NCBI RefSeq assembly: GCF_014217995.1
Contig: NZ_CP041617.1
Location: 620,001 to 684,000 of the forward strand
Direction: 5' to 3'
DNA length: 64,000 nt
From: Campylobacter vulpis
GTDB lineage: Bacteria > Campylobacterota > Campylobacteria > Campylobacterales > Campylobacteraceae
Shown: in pieces, positions 44,693-53,968 of the stretch
Layout of the letters: the number at the start of each line of letters is the position of its first letter
Position numbering within the stretch: position 1 is the first letter of the stretch
The notes under the pieces: generated by a model
What the model saw: the letters and a program-made list of their open reading frames with translations, nothing else
What the model was told of the DNA's origin: nothing
Databases searched by the model: none
Made by a program: the position numbers and the translations under genes

Positions 44693-45681
44693 CGAAATTG
44701 CTCCAGTAATCTTAAATCGCCCTCATACAAAGAGCGTAAATCAGGGATTTGATGTAAAAGCATTGCAAATCTTTCAACTCCAAGTCCAAAGGCATAACCG
44801 CTAACATTTTTATAATTCACAAAACCATAGACATTAGGATCGACCACTCCACAGCCCATCACTTCAAGCCAAGTGGTATTTTTACACACTCTACACCCAC
44901 AACCCTTACAAAAAACGCAACTAATATCCACTTCCGCAGAAGGTTCTGTAAAAGGAAAAAAGCTAGGACGAAAACGCACCTTAACCTCACCGAACATATA
45001 ACGCAAAAAGTCCTCCAAAACGCTTTTTAAATTTGCAAAACTCACTTTTTGACCATTTTCTACAACCAAGCCCTCGATTTGATGAAACATAGGCGTGTGT
45101 GTGAGATCAAAATCGCGCCTAAAAACAGCCCCGGGAGCTATCATTCTAATGGGCGGTTTTTGCGAAAGCATCGTGCGAATTTGCACAGGCGAGGTATGCG
45201 TGCGTAAAAGTCTCTCATCGTCAAAATAAAAAGTATCTTGCATATCTCTTGCTGGGTGAGATTTGGGTAAATTAAGAGCTTCGAAATTGTGAAAATCATC
45301 TTCGATTAAAGGACCTTTTTCAATGCTGAAATTCAGTGCGACAAAATATTCTATAATCTTATCCATCGTGCTTAAAACTGGGTGTAAAGCTCCTTTTTGT
45401 GCATTTTCATCAAAATAGCTAAAATGAAGAGCATCTTTTCGCATTTTTTCATCAAGTTCAAGATTTTGTAGAATTTTTAATTTCTCATCAAAAGCTTTAT
45501 TAAAATCTTCTTTTAAATTGTTAATTTTAGCCGCAAATTCCTTTTTTGCTTCTCCCTCTAAATCTTTGAGTTTGGCAAATTGTGCTGTCAAACTTCCTTT
45601 TTTTCCTAACACAGCAATCCTAAGATTTTCCAGCTCACCTAGCGTTTTAGCTTTTTGTATTTCATCGATGAATTTTTGCAA
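44689..45681 (-). CDS. pheS: phenylalanyl-tRNA synthetase alpha subunit
   Basis: The catalytic subunit, a class II synthetase. The 330 aa protein has an N-terminal coiled-coil arm (about 1-90), then the class II motifs: [37 protein letters not shown] and the C-terminal [15 protein letters not shown] Cys-rich insert [14 protein letters not shown] (about residues 253-266) in the catalytic domain looks able to hold zinc; I recall similar clusters in other bacterial PheS. Start is TTG 45681 with AAGGAAAAAA upstream. First gene of the pheS-pheT-aroA-ispH operon, divergent from thiG. Confidence 0.95.
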   Translation of the reverse strand: MQKFIDEIQKAKTLGELENLRIAVLGKKGSLTAQFAKLKDLEGEAKKEFAAKINNLKEDFNKAFDEKLKILQNLELDEKMRKDALHFSYFDENAQKGALHPVLSTMDKIIEYFVALNFSIEKGPLIEDDFHNFEALNLPKSHPARDMQDTFYFDDERLLRTHTSPVQIRTMLSQKPPIRMIAPGAVFRRDFDLTHTPMFHQIEGLVVENGQKVSFANLKSVLEDFLRYMFGEVKVRFRPSFFPFTEPSAEVDISCVFCKGCGCRVCKNTTWLEVMGCGVVDPNVYGFVNYKNVSGYAFGLGVERFAMLLHQIPDLRSLYEGDLRLLEQFR

Positions 45682-45772
45682 ATTTTTTCCTTAAATCACA
45701 ATCTAAAGCCCTAATTTTACAAAAGTAAAGTTAAAACTTTCTTTTAAGCTTATGAATTAAGTCAAAATTTGC

Positions 45773-45778
45773 TATGAT
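45773..45778 (+). promoter_or_regulatory. -10 element of thiG
   Basis: TATGAT within TTTGCTATGATTT, about 20 bp before the thiG start. Predicted transcription start near 45785, leaving a leader of about 14 nt that holds only CGGAG, so there is no room for a TPP riboswitch. Confidence 0.5.
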
Positions 45779-45798
45779 TTACAAAAACGGAGTTGAAA

Positions 45799-46560
45799 AT
45801 GCAAGATCTTTTAAAAATCGGTCGTTTTGAATTTCAAAGTCGCTTTATTTTAGGTTCTGGGAAGTATTCTTTAGAATTAATTGATAGTGCGATTAAGGAG
45901 GCACAGGCGGAGCTGATTACCCTTGCGTTGCGTAGGGTTAATGCAAATGGTATAGAAAATATTTTAGATTTTATCCCTAAAAATATCACGCTTTTACCTA
46001 ATACTTCAGGTGCTAGAAATGCAGAGGAAGCTCTACGCATAGCGAGGTTGGCTAGGGAGCTTTGTGGAGCGGAGCTGATTAAGATTGAAGTGATTAAGGA
46101 TAGTAAATATTTGCTACCTGATAATTATGAGAGCATTAAAGCTGTTGAGCTTTTAGCAAAAGACGGCTTTACTCCCTTGCCTTATATGAGTGCGGATTTG
46201 TATGTGGCTAGGGCTATGCGCGATGCAGGAGCGGCGGCTATTATGCCCTTAGCCGCACCTATAGGGAGTAATAAGGGCTTATGTGCGAAGGAATTTATCC
46301 AAATTTTGCTTAATGAAATAAATTTGCCCATCATTGTTGATGCAGGGCTTGGCACTCCCGCTCAAGCTTGCGAGGCTATGCAAATGGGTGTTGCGGCTGT
46401 AATGTTAAATACGGCTTTAGCAGAGGCGAAAAATATCCCCCTTATGGCTAGAGCTTTTGCTTTAGCTGTGAAGGCAGGTAGGGCTGGATATTTGGCTGGT
46501 TTAGCTAGGGAAAATGAGGCTAGGGCAAGTTCGCCACTCACAGGCTTTTTAAGAGATTGA
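45799..46560 (+). CDS. thiG: thiazole synthase ThiG
   Basis: Forms the thiazole phosphate half of thiamine from DXP, dehydroglycine and ThiS-thiocarboxylate. The 253 aa TIM-barrel protein has the catalytic Lys region LIKIEVIKD, the conserved RFILGSGKY, LPNTSGA, MPLAAPIGSNKGL and VDAGLGTPAQACEAMQMG. ATG 45799 is selected by CGGAG at good spacing; a TTG two codons earlier is possible. Its usual partners thiS, thiF and thiH are not adjacent: the neighbour is a HypF-like gene. tenA lies 8 kb away in the same window. Confidence 0.94.
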   Translation: MQDLLKIGRFEFQSRFILGSGKYSLELIDSAIKEAQAELITLALRRVNANGIENILDFIPKNITLLPNTSGARNAEEALRIARLARELCGAELIKIEVIKDSKYLLPDNYESIKAVELLAKDGFTPLPYMSADLYVARAMRDAGAAAIMPLAAPIGSNKGLCAKEFIQILLNEINLPIIVDAGLGTPAQACEAMQMGVAAVMLNTALAEAKNIPLMARAFALAVKAGRAGYLAGLARENEARASSPLTGFLRD

Positions 46561-46573
46561 TAAAGGATAGAAT

Positions 46574-48085
46574 TTGACTTTAGAATTTAATTTTACTTAT
46601 TTGGCAAATAATGAAATTTTTGAGTATCTTTTGAAATTTTATGCGAAAAATTATCATTTTGAATTCAAAAAAGAAGAGGAAAATTATACACTTAAAATAA
46701 GTGGTGAAGAAGAGGAATTAAAGGACTTTTGCGATATCTTATCTAAGATGAGTTATAGTGTGTTTTTAAAGGATTTTGAGGTAAAAGCAGCACAGGATTT
46801 TACCCCTAAAAAAAGTGAAGAAAGAGAATATCAAACATACGCCCTCTTAACGCATCTAAACGCTAATGCTTATGATAAAAATGGGTTTTTGTGTGAAAAT
46901 GAGTGGGGCGTTTTTTGCGAAAGTGAGCTAAAAATAGGGAAAAATTTTGAAAGAATTACAAAGGAGAATTTTAATTTTTTTCTTGAAAAAAGTTTAAAAT
47001 TACTGAAAAATCATCAGTCAATTTATCTTAAAAATCATAGCGGAATTTATGCCATTTCACTTTTTGCTAAGGATTTTAAGGGAGATTTTTTAATGCCTTG
47101 CAAATTAGAGGATTTACGCTCTATTTTTGTGTGCAATGACCAAATTTTAAAGCTTTTAGCAAGTGTGGAAAAGCCCTTAATTAGCCTTAAAATTAATGCT
47201 GTTTTTAGGCAAAAACACGCCTTAAATTTTAATGAATTTAAGGTCAAATTAGCCGATGATCTTTTTTTATATGCCTTAGGACTTAAATTTGAGGATAGCC
47301 ATTTTTTAAGCTTTAAAAAACTGGAAAGTTTTAATGAAGAATTTGAACTTTTGAATTACGAAGAGAGACTTGTGGTTTTAAGAGGGTTTGATTTTGTAGC
47401 TAAGAGGGCTAGGGAGCTTATTTTTTCCAAAGAAGATAAGAATATGGCAAGACTTTCTTATCTTGCAAGTTTGGAGGGAGAAAATGCACTAATTTTAGAG
47501 CTTAGTGAAGATTATGAAGATATTTTACTTTTGAATAGGGAGCTTAATTTACTTAATTTAAAACTACCAAAACATAGCAAAGAACTTTATGAAGAGATAA
47601 GAAAAGATGAAATAGGTTCTAGACTTTTGACAAATTTTCAAAAAGAATTTGCCTTGCTTGATGAAGCCTTAGAAACGCAAAATAATTTTTTCTCGCTTTT
47701 TGGAATTTTAGGACGAATTTTGGACTTAAAGCCTACTTTAAAGGAAGCAGCTTTCGCACTTTTAGCTTTGGCTGATAGTGCGAAAATCCCACGTGGGGTG
47801 AAGATTGATTATCGCTTGAAGGAAAATAAGGAATTTGATTATACAAGAACGCTAAGAAGTGCGATGAGCTTTATGTTGGCAGGGGTTGAGAAAAATAATA
47901 TTGCTTATGGAGCTGTGGAGAGTTTGGGTTATTTTTTACGCGATACTTACGATGATTTAAGAGAAAAAAAGCAAGTGGATAAAGCCCTTATTAGTGGCTC
48001 ACTTTTTTCGCATAAATCCTTGCTTAAAATCACTCTTAAACATCTTAAAAACTCAAAATTAAGCGATGTGCCACTTTACATATAA
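46574..48085 (+). CDS. HypF-related protein without visible catalytic motifs
   Basis: A 503 aa conserved Campylobacter hypothetical directly before hypF. I see a faint copy of the HypF plan: the N-terminal 70 residues follow the strand-helix pattern of the acylphosphatase domain but lack its GxVQGVGxR loop; a central part recalls the YrdC-like domain; and the C-terminal KALISGSLFSHKSLLKITLK lines up with KVLVSGGVFQNKTLLELLRK of HypF. The zinc-finger Cys pairs and the HHxAH metal motif are absent. Start TTG 46574 has AAGGAT upstream. It overlaps hypF by 20 bp. A scaffolding or regulatory role in hydrogenase maturation is possible; function unknown. Confidence 0.72.
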   Translation: MTLEFNFTYLANNEIFEYLLKFYAKNYHFEFKKEEENYTLKISGEEEELKDFCDILSKMSYSVFLKDFEVKAAQDFTPKKSEEREYQTYALLTHLNANAYDKNGFLCENEWGVFCESELKIGKNFERITKENFNFFLEKSLKLLKNHQSIYLKNHSGIYAISLFAKDFKGDFLMPCKLEDLRSIFVCNDQILKLLASVEKPLISLKINAVFRQKHALNFNEFKVKLADDLFLYALGLKFEDSHFLSFKKLESFNEEFELLNYEERLVVLRGFDFVAKRARELIFSKEDKNMARLSYLASLEGENALILELSEDYEDILLLNRELNLLNLKLPKHSKELYEEIRKDEIGSRLLTNFQKEFALLDEALETQNNFFSLFGILGRILDLKPTLKEAAFALLALADSAKIPRGVKIDYRLKENKEFDYTRTLRSAMSFMLAGVEKNNIAYGAVESLGYFLRDTYDDLREKKQVDKALISGSLFSHKSLLKITLKHLKNSKLSDVPLYI

Positions 48086-50249
48086 AATAAGGCTTAAAGG
48101 CTTAGTTCAGGGTGTTGGAATGCGTCCTTTTATCTATACTCTTGCCCTAAAGCTTGGGCTTAAGGGTGAGGTTTTTAATGACGGCTTTGGTGTGCAAATT
48201 AAACTCAATGCTAGTGAAAATACCCTTAAGAGCTTTTTAGAGCTTTTAAGGCAGGACTTGCCCCCCCTTGCTAGGATAGATGAGCTTAAAATTACGCAAG
48301 AAAATTTCGAAAATTTTTTAAAATTTCGCATTGTAAATTCGCAGCAAAGCCCTAAAAAATCCCCACTTTTAAGCGATTTTAATTTGTGCTTAGAGTGCAA
48401 AAAAGAATTTTACGATGTTAAAAATCCGCGTTATCTTTATCCTTTTATTACTTGCACACATTGTGGTCCTAGGTTTTCAATTATTAACAATTTGCCTTAC
48501 GACAGAAAAAACACTTCAATGCGTCATTTTGTAATGTGTGAGTTTTGTCAAAATGAGTATGAAAATCCTCTAAACAGACGCTTTCACGCTCAGCCTATAA
48601 GCTGTCCTAATTGTGCGATACCTGTTTTTTTAAAGGATAAAAATGGGGCGGTTTTAGCTTGTCAAAATGAGGCTTTTAAGCTTTGCGCTAAGTTTTTAAA
48701 AGAGGGTAAGATTGTGGCAATTAAGGGTTTGGGAGGCTTTCATTTGATGTGTGATGCTTTTAATGAAAATGCCTTAAAAGCCTTAAGAGAGCGTAAAAAT
48801 CGTCCCTTAAAACCCTTTGCTTTGATGTGCAAAGATATAAAAGAAGCGAGAGCTTTAGCCCATATCAATCAAGATGAGGCAAATTTACTTACAAGCAAGG
48901 TTGCCCCTATCGTGCTTTTAAAAGCTAAAAAAGTTCCAGACTTAATTGCTCCAAATGTCGATAAGATAGGAATTTTTTTAGCTTATACTCCTTTACATCT
49001 CTTATTGTTTGAATATTTTAAGAGCGTTTTGGTGGCTACAAGTGCGAATTTAAGTGGGGAGAGCATTATTTATGAGGAGAATAGTTTGCGTCAAAAGCTG
49101 GGGGAAGTTTTTGATTATTATTTAGATTACGAAAGAGAGATTATAAATTCTAGTGATGATAGCATAGCACAAATTATCAATGGTAAAACGATGTATCTTC
49201 GCACTTCAAGAGCTTTAAATCCGCGTTATTTAAGCCTAGATTTTAGCAAGAGAAAAAAGCCCTTACTTGCACTTGGGGCGGAACTTAAAAATGAATTTGT
49301 GATTTTTTACGAAAATAAGCTTTTAATCAGTCCTTACTTAGGTGATTTAAAAAGTCTTGATGTAAGAGAGCGTTTTGAGAAGCTTTTGGGCTTTTTTAAG
49401 GAGCTTTATGACTTGGAATTTGAGGAGCTTTTGTGTGATAAGCATCCGCATTTTGATTATGTTAAAGATTTTAAAAAATGCGTTTTATACCCTATATCAC
49501 ATCATTATGCACATTTTTGTGCGGCGTATTTTGAGGCAGGTTTTAAGGGTGAGATTTTGGGTTTTATTTTTGATGGCACGGGTTATGGTGATGATGGGCG
49601 AATTTGGGGCGGCGAAATTTTAAAAGGTGATTTGGAGAAATATGAAAGAATAGGGCATTTTGAAAGCTTTAAGCTGATTAATGGCGATGTGAAAAATATC
49701 CGTAATTTAGCCTTAAGTGTGATTTTTCATTATGATCTAAAAGAGGAAGCGACAGAATTTTTAAGTAAGATACCAAGCATTAAGTTTAGAAATTTAGAAA
49801 AAATTTATGAAAATTCCACACTTTATACGAGTTCTTTGGGGCGTATTATTGATGCGTTTGGAAGCATTGTTTTTGACCTTACACATTCTTCTTACGAAGC
49901 ACAAATTGGGCTAATGTGTGAGAAATTTTACGATAAAAAGCTAAATTTGACTTATAATTTTAGCTTTGAAAATGGCATAATCGATTTTAAAGAAGCGTTT
50001 TTGGGTGCTTTAAAAGATGATAAAACTAGGGCGGTAACGGGTTTTTTTAACGGCTTGGCAAATTGTATGCTTGAGCTTAGTGAGGGTAAAAAAGTGCTTG
50101 TGAGTGGGGGCGTTTTTCAAAATAAAACCTTACTTGAGCTTTTGCGAAAAAAGGGGCTTGATTATTTTGTCCCCTTAGAATTTCCTTGCAATGACAGCTC
50201 CATAGCACTTGGGCAAATGGTGCATTTTTTAAAATGTGCTAAGGATTAA
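48066..50249 (+). CDS. hypF: carbamoyltransferase HypF (NiFe-hydrogenase maturation)
   Basis: Uses carbamoyl phosphate and ATP to start synthesis of the CN ligands of the NiFe hydrogenase active site, working with HypE. The 727 aa protein has the acylphosphatase domain with GLVQGVGMRPFIYTLA (catalytic Arg), two zinc-finger halves (CLECKKEF to CTHCG, and CEFCQNEY to CPNC), a YrdC-like domain (AIKGLGGFHLMCDA) and a Kae1-like carbamoyltransferase domain (HHYAHFCAA, FDGTGYGDDGRIWGGEI, VSGGVFQNKTLL). A C7 run (48261-48267) lies within codons for LPPL and is in frame. hypB, C, D and E do not follow; purH does. Confidence 0.95.
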   Translation: MCHFTYKIRLKGLVQGVGMRPFIYTLALKLGLKGEVFNDGFGVQIKLNASENTLKSFLELLRQDLPPLARIDELKITQENFENFLKFRIVNSQQSPKKSPLLSDFNLCLECKKEFYDVKNPRYLYPFITCTHCGPRFSIINNLPYDRKNTSMRHFVMCEFCQNEYENPLNRRFHAQPISCPNCAIPVFLKDKNGAVLACQNEAFKLCAKFLKEGKIVAIKGLGGFHLMCDAFNENALKALRERKNRPLKPFALMCKDIKEARALAHINQDEANLLTSKVAPIVLLKAKKVPDLIAPNVDKIGIFLAYTPLHLLLFEYFKSVLVATSANLSGESIIYEENSLRQKLGEVFDYYLDYEREIINSSDDSIAQIINGKTMYLRTSRALNPRYLSLDFSKRKKPLLALGAELKNEFVIFYENKLLISPYLGDLKSLDVRERFEKLLGFFKELYDLEFEELLCDKHPHFDYVKDFKKCVLYPISHHYAHFCAAYFEAGFKGEILGFIFDGTGYGDDGRIWGGEILKGDLEKYERIGHFESFKLINGDVKNIRNLALSVIFHYDLKEEATEFLSKIPSIKFRNLEKIYENSTLYTSSLGRIIDAFGSIVFDLTHSSYEAQIGLMCEKFYDKKLNLTYNFSFENGIIDFKEAFLGALKDDKTRAVTGFFNGLANCMLELSEGKKVLVSGGVFQNKTLLELLRKKGLDYFVPLEFPCNDSSIALGQMVHFLKCAKD
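48261..48267 (+). repeat. C7 homopolymer inside hypF
   Basis: Seven C in the codons TTG CCC CCC CTT (DLPPLAR) of the acylphosphatase domain. The frame is open here. A slip of one base would truncate HypF near its N-terminus. Confidence 0.9.
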
Positions 50250-50260
50250 ATAAATTATTG

Positions 50261-50266
50261 TTTAAT
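50261..50266 (+). promoter_or_regulatory. probable -10 element of purH
   Basis: TTTAAT about 28 bp before ATG 50294 and 12 bp after the hypF stop, followed by TTCACTT as at two other promoters in this window. The leader contains GAGGAG as the RBS. Confidence 0.45.
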
Positions 50267-50293
50267 TTCACTTAGATTTATCGAGGAGAAAAA

Positions 50294-51826
50294 ATGAGAG
50301 CATTATTAAGTGTGAGTGATAAAGAAGGCATAATCGAATTTGCTAAAGAGCTTGAGAATTTAAGCTTTGAATTACTTTCTACGGGTGGAACTTATAAGCT
50401 TTTAAAAGAAAATAATTTAAGCGTGGTAGAAGTGAGCGAATTTACAAATAGTCCTGAGCTTTTTGAGGGTAGGGTAAAAACCTTGCATCCTAAAATTCAC
50501 GGCGGAATTTTACATAAAAGAATAGACGAAAATCATAAAAAACAAGCTAAAGATAATGGAATTTTAGGCATAGATTTAGTTTGCGTGAATTTATATCCTT
50601 TCAAAAAAACGACTATTATGAGTGATGATTTTGATGAGATTATTGAAAATATCGACATAGGCGGACCTGCGATGATAAGGAGTGCGGCGAAAAATTATAA
50701 AGATGTTTTAGTCGTTTGTGATGTTATGGATTATCAAAGTGTGATTGAGGCTTTAAAAAATGAAAGAAATGATGAGAATTTTCGCTTAAATTTGATGATA
50801 AAAGCTTATGAACATACAGCAAATTACGATTCTTACATAGCAAATTATATGAATGAGCGTTTTAATGGGGGCTTTGGAAAGCATAAGTTCATCGTAGGGC
50901 AAAAGGTTTTTGATACAAAATATGGGGAAAATCCACATCAAAAAGGTGCCTTATATGAATTTGATGCCTTTTTTAGCACACATTTTAAGGCTTTAAAGGG
51001 CGAGGCTAGTTTTAATAATCTTACAGATATTAACGCTGCTGTTAGTCTCGCTGCAAGTTTTGATAAGGCTCCTGCTGTGGCGATTATTAAGCACGGGAAT
51101 CCTTGTGGTTTTGCTGTGAAAAATACCCTATTTGAAAGTTATGTCGAGGCTTTAAAATGTGATAGTGTGAGTGCTTATGGGGGTGTTGTGGCGATAAATG
51201 GGAAGCTTGATAAGACTTTAGCGGAAAAAATTAATGAAATTTATGTTGAGCTTATCGTCGCAGCTAATGTCGATGAAGACGCTTTGGCTGTGTTTGAGAC
51301 GAAGAAGAGGATTAAGATTTTCACGCAGGAAAGCCCTTATTTGCTAAGAAGTTACGATAAATTTGACTTTAAGCATATTGATGGGGGCTTTGTGTATCAA
51401 AATAGTGATGAAGTGCGTGAAGATGAGCTTTTAAAAGCTAAGTGTGTGGGTGAAAAATGTGCGAGCAAGGAGGAGTTAAAAGATTTAGAAATCGCTCTTA
51501 AAATCGCCGCTTTAACCAAGTCTAATAATGTCGCTTATGTGAAAAACGGCGCACTTGTCGCCATAGGTATGGGTATGACAAGCCGTATTGATGCGGCTAA
51601 GGCGGCGATTCATAAAGCGTGTGAGATGAAGCTTGATTTAAAGGGTTGTGTTTTAGCGAGTGAGGCATTTTTTCCATTTAGAGATAGCATTGATGAAGCG
51701 GCAAAAGTGGGTGTGAAAGCCATAGTTCAGCCCGGAGGTAGCATAAGAGATGATGAGGTTATTAAGGCGGCAAATGAGTATGATATAGCCTTATATTTTA
51801 CGGGTGTGAGACATTTTTTACATTGA
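50294..51826 (+). CDS. purH: bifunctional AICAR transformylase / IMP cyclohydrolase
   Basis: Catalyses the last two steps of IMP synthesis. The 510 aa protein has an N-terminal MGS-like cyclohydrolase domain ([38 protein letters not shown]) and a transformylase domain with [47 protein letters not shown] and [21 protein letters not shown] precedes ATG 50294. Another purine gene, purD, is at the other end of the window; both have a related promoter-proximal motif. Confidence 0.97.
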   Translation: MRALLSVSDKEGIIEFAKELENLSFELLSTGGTYKLLKENNLSVVEVSEFTNSPELFEGRVKTLHPKIHGGILHKRIDENHKKQAKDNGILGIDLVCVNLYPFKKTTIMSDDFDEIIENIDIGGPAMIRSAAKNYKDVLVVCDVMDYQSVIEALKNERNDENFRLNLMIKAYEHTANYDSYIANYMNERFNGGFGKHKFIVGQKVFDTKYGENPHQKGALYEFDAFFSTHFKALKGEASFNNLTDINAAVSLAASFDKAPAVAIIKHGNPCGFAVKNTLFESYVEALKCDSVSAYGGVVAINGKLDKTLAEKINEIYVELIVAANVDEDALAVFETKKRIKIFTQESPYLLRSYDKFDFKHIDGGFVYQNSDEVREDELLKAKCVGEKCASKEELKDLEIALKIAALTKSNNVAYVKNGALVAIGMGMTSRIDAAKAAIHKACEMKLDLKGCVLASEAFFPFRDSIDEAAKVGVKAIVQPGGSIRDDEVIKAANEYDIALYFTGVRHFLH

Positions 51827-51911
51827 TAAATTTTTGAGTAAATTATTTATAATTTAATTCATTTTAAATAAATAAAAAGTAAAATGATGGAACTTAGACT
51901 TAGGAGTTTAT

Positions 51912-53504
51912 ATGTTTAAAAGCATAGGTTTTAAGGTTTCTGCGACGATTTTTTCTATTTTGTTTATCAGTTTTGTGGTTGTATGGTTTATTTTAAATTT
52001 AGACTTTAAAAATACTGCAGATAAAATGGGACGAGAAAATTTAGACACTATAAGCACTTCAGTTTTTCAAACTATGCGTATGGCTATGAATTTGGGCGAT
52101 CCCGAAAAAATTAAAGAAGCTATTGAGGATGCGAGGAGTATCAAGGGTATTAGTGATATTTACATTTATCCTTCGAAAGATACCATTGAGCTTTTTGAAA
52201 TGAAAAATCCACAAATTGCAAAAGATAGTATCATTTTAGAGCAGTTTGATAAACCTGAAATTAAAACCCTAGAGCAAATGTATAATGGAACTCCATCTTT
52301 GAGGCTTATACGCCCTTTGATTGCCGATGATTCTTGTGTGGCTTGTCATGCAAATGCTAAAAATGGTAGTGTTTTGGGAGTTATGGATGTATATCATTCC
52401 TTACAAAGTGTGCAAGATGATATAGCAAGGACAAGTAGGTCGTATATTTTAATTTTTAGCTTTGCTTTGCTTTTTACACTCATTGTTGTCCTTTTGGTGT
52501 TAAAAAAAGTTGTGGGAAATCCTGTTTTGGAGCTTTTAAAGCACGCTAAAGAGTTAGCTCAAGGCACGGGCGATTTGCGTGCAAGAATTAGAATTAAGGG
52601 ACGAGATGAAATTTCGCAAGCTTGTAGCTATATCAATCAATTTATAGAAAAAACGCAAAATGCCGTAATCTCTACGGGAGCAAGCGTTAAAAAAGTCGAA
52701 GATCAAACAGGTGTTTTAAATTCAAACGCGACTAGTTTAAATGAAATCACTATGAAAAGTCATCATAAAACTAATGAAAGTTTTGATTTGAGCAATAATA
52801 TAGGATCAGAATTGACTGAACTTGCATCACTTTCTAGTGAGGCAAATGTGGCAAATGATAAATCTTATACCTTGCTTGAGGAAATGCTAAGTTCTCTCTT
52901 TAATGTGGCACAAAAGGTTAATAGTGTAGCGACAAATGAAGATGAACTTGCTAAAAAAGTTGAAAATATGGTTAAACAAGCACACAATATACAAAAAGCA
53001 ACAACTATGATGGATGAAATCGCTGATAAGACAAATTTGCTTTCTTTAAATGCTGGGATTGAAGCGGCTAGAGCTGGGACATTTGGGCGTGGATTTTCCG
53101 TCATCGCGGAGGATATTAGAAATTTGGCACAAAGTAGTGAAGAATTTTTGGGAAGTGTTGCACAAATTACTAAGGAGCTTTTAGAAAGCATACAAAATGT
53201 AAGTAATGAGCTTAAAGAAAATGCCCATAGCGTTCAATCTTTAAATGAAAACACAAATTTACTTGTAGATTCTGCAAATGAAGTTAAAATTTGTAATCAG
53301 GAGGCTAAAAATTTAGTTCTTCAATGCACACAAAAAATTAAAATTTCTCAAGAAAATATTCAAAAACTTCTTTTTTCTATGCAAGAAACTGTGGAGGTAA
53401 GTGAAAAAAATGAAGAGATTGCCAAAATTCTTTTGCAAATTTCTAATGAGTTAAAAATAGTGTGTAATAATTTAGAAGTTCAAATCAATCAATTTCAAGT
53501 TTAA
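51912..53504 (+). CDS. Tlp7-like methyl-accepting chemotaxis receptor with a CxxCH motif
   Basis: A 530 aa transmembrane chemoreceptor. Layout: first membrane helix (about 8-28), periplasmic sensor (about 29-176), second helix ([16 protein letters not shown]), a HAMP domain (about 200-255), and a cytoplasmic signalling helix with the hairpin tip [18 protein letters not shown]. The periplasmic part contains CVACH at 142-146, the c-type haem attachment sequence, followed by [13 protein letters not shown] typical of haem-binding chemoreceptor sensors. It resembles the C. jejuni Tlp7 pair, which is split into two genes in some strains and is intact here. A short gap separates it from the lipoprotein gene downstream. 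RBS TAGGAG is present. Confidence 0.88.
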   Translation: MFKSIGFKVSATIFSILFISFVVVWFILNLDFKNTADKMGRENLDTISTSVFQTMRMAMNLGDPEKIKEAIEDARSIKGISDIYIYPSKDTIELFEMKNPQIAKDSIILEQFDKPEIKTLEQMYNGTPSLRLIRPLIADDSCVACHANAKNGSVLGVMDVYHSLQSVQDDIARTSRSYILIFSFALLFTLIVVLLVLKKVVGNPVLELLKHAKELAQGTGDLRARIRIKGRDEISQACSYINQFIEKTQNAVISTGASVKKVEDQTGVLNSNATSLNEITMKSHHKTNESFDLSNNIGSELTELASLSSEANVANDKSYTLLEEMLSSLFNVAQKVNSVATNEDELAKKVENMVKQAHNIQKATTMMDEIADKTNLLSLNAGIEAARAGTFGRGFSVIAEDIRNLAQSSEEFLGSVAQITKELLESIQNVSNELKENAHSVQSLNENTNLLVDSANEVKICNQEAKNLVLQCTQKIKISQENIQKLLFSMQETVEVSEKNEEIAKILLQISNELKIVCNNLEVQINQFQV

Positions 53505-53514
53505 AGGAGAGTAT

Positions 53515-53949
53515 ATGAAAAAATTTGGTGTTGCCTTAGCAAGTTTAGCGTTTTTTGTAGGCTGTGCAAGTCATAATGGAGCAGATAAAATGGAGGGAGA
53601 AGTTATGAAAACTCTTTCTTTGGAGGGTCAAAATTTAAAAATAGAAAAAATTGTAATTAGTGGAAAAAGCTTCAATCCTGAAAATATGGAGGAAAACCCT
53701 AATATAAGTTTTGACAAAGATAAATTTTATGGTTTTGCGGGCTGTAATCGCTTTTTTGGAAATTATGAAAAGAAAGATATGAATATTCAAATTGACGGTG
53801 CTGCTTCAACACAAATGCTTTGCCATCCTCAAAGTGTAATGGAATTTGAAAGTGCTTTTTTAATGAATTTTAAAGGGAATTTTAAAATTATTAACGAAGA
53901 TGGTAAAATTATTTTAGAAGGTAATGCGGCAAAAATTTATCTTAAATAA
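53515..53949 (+). CDS. META/HslJ-domain lipoprotein
   Basis: A 144 aa lipoprotein with signal peptide and lipobox ending in AFFVGC (Cys17). The mature part matches the META domain pattern: LKIEKIVISGKSF, FYGFAGCNRFFGNYE and STQMLCHPQSVMEFESAFL. Two further Cys (AGCNRF and MLCHP) match the pair often conserved in this domain. HslJ-type proteins are linked to heat-inducible envelope functions; the role here is unknown. It begins 10 bp after the Tlp7-like gene (AAAGGAG), so the two are cotranscribed. Confidence 0.88.
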   Translation: MKKFGVALASLAFFVGCASHNGADKMEGEVMKTLSLEGQNLKIEKIVISGKSFNPENMEENPNISFDKDKFYGFAGCNRFFGNYEKKDMNIQIDGAASTQMLCHPQSVMEFESAFLMNFKGNFKIINEDGKIILEGNAAKIYLK

Positions 53950-53968
53950 GTGCCTTTTAAAGGTACTT
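53948..53968. terminator. bidirectional terminator, META lipoprotein / tenA
   Basis: AAGTGCCTT (53948-53956) pairs with AAGGTACTT (53960-53968) around a TTA loop (one G-T pair). It covers the lipoprotein stop codon end and the tenA stop codon on the other strand. A/T-rich on both sides. Confidence 0.65.
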
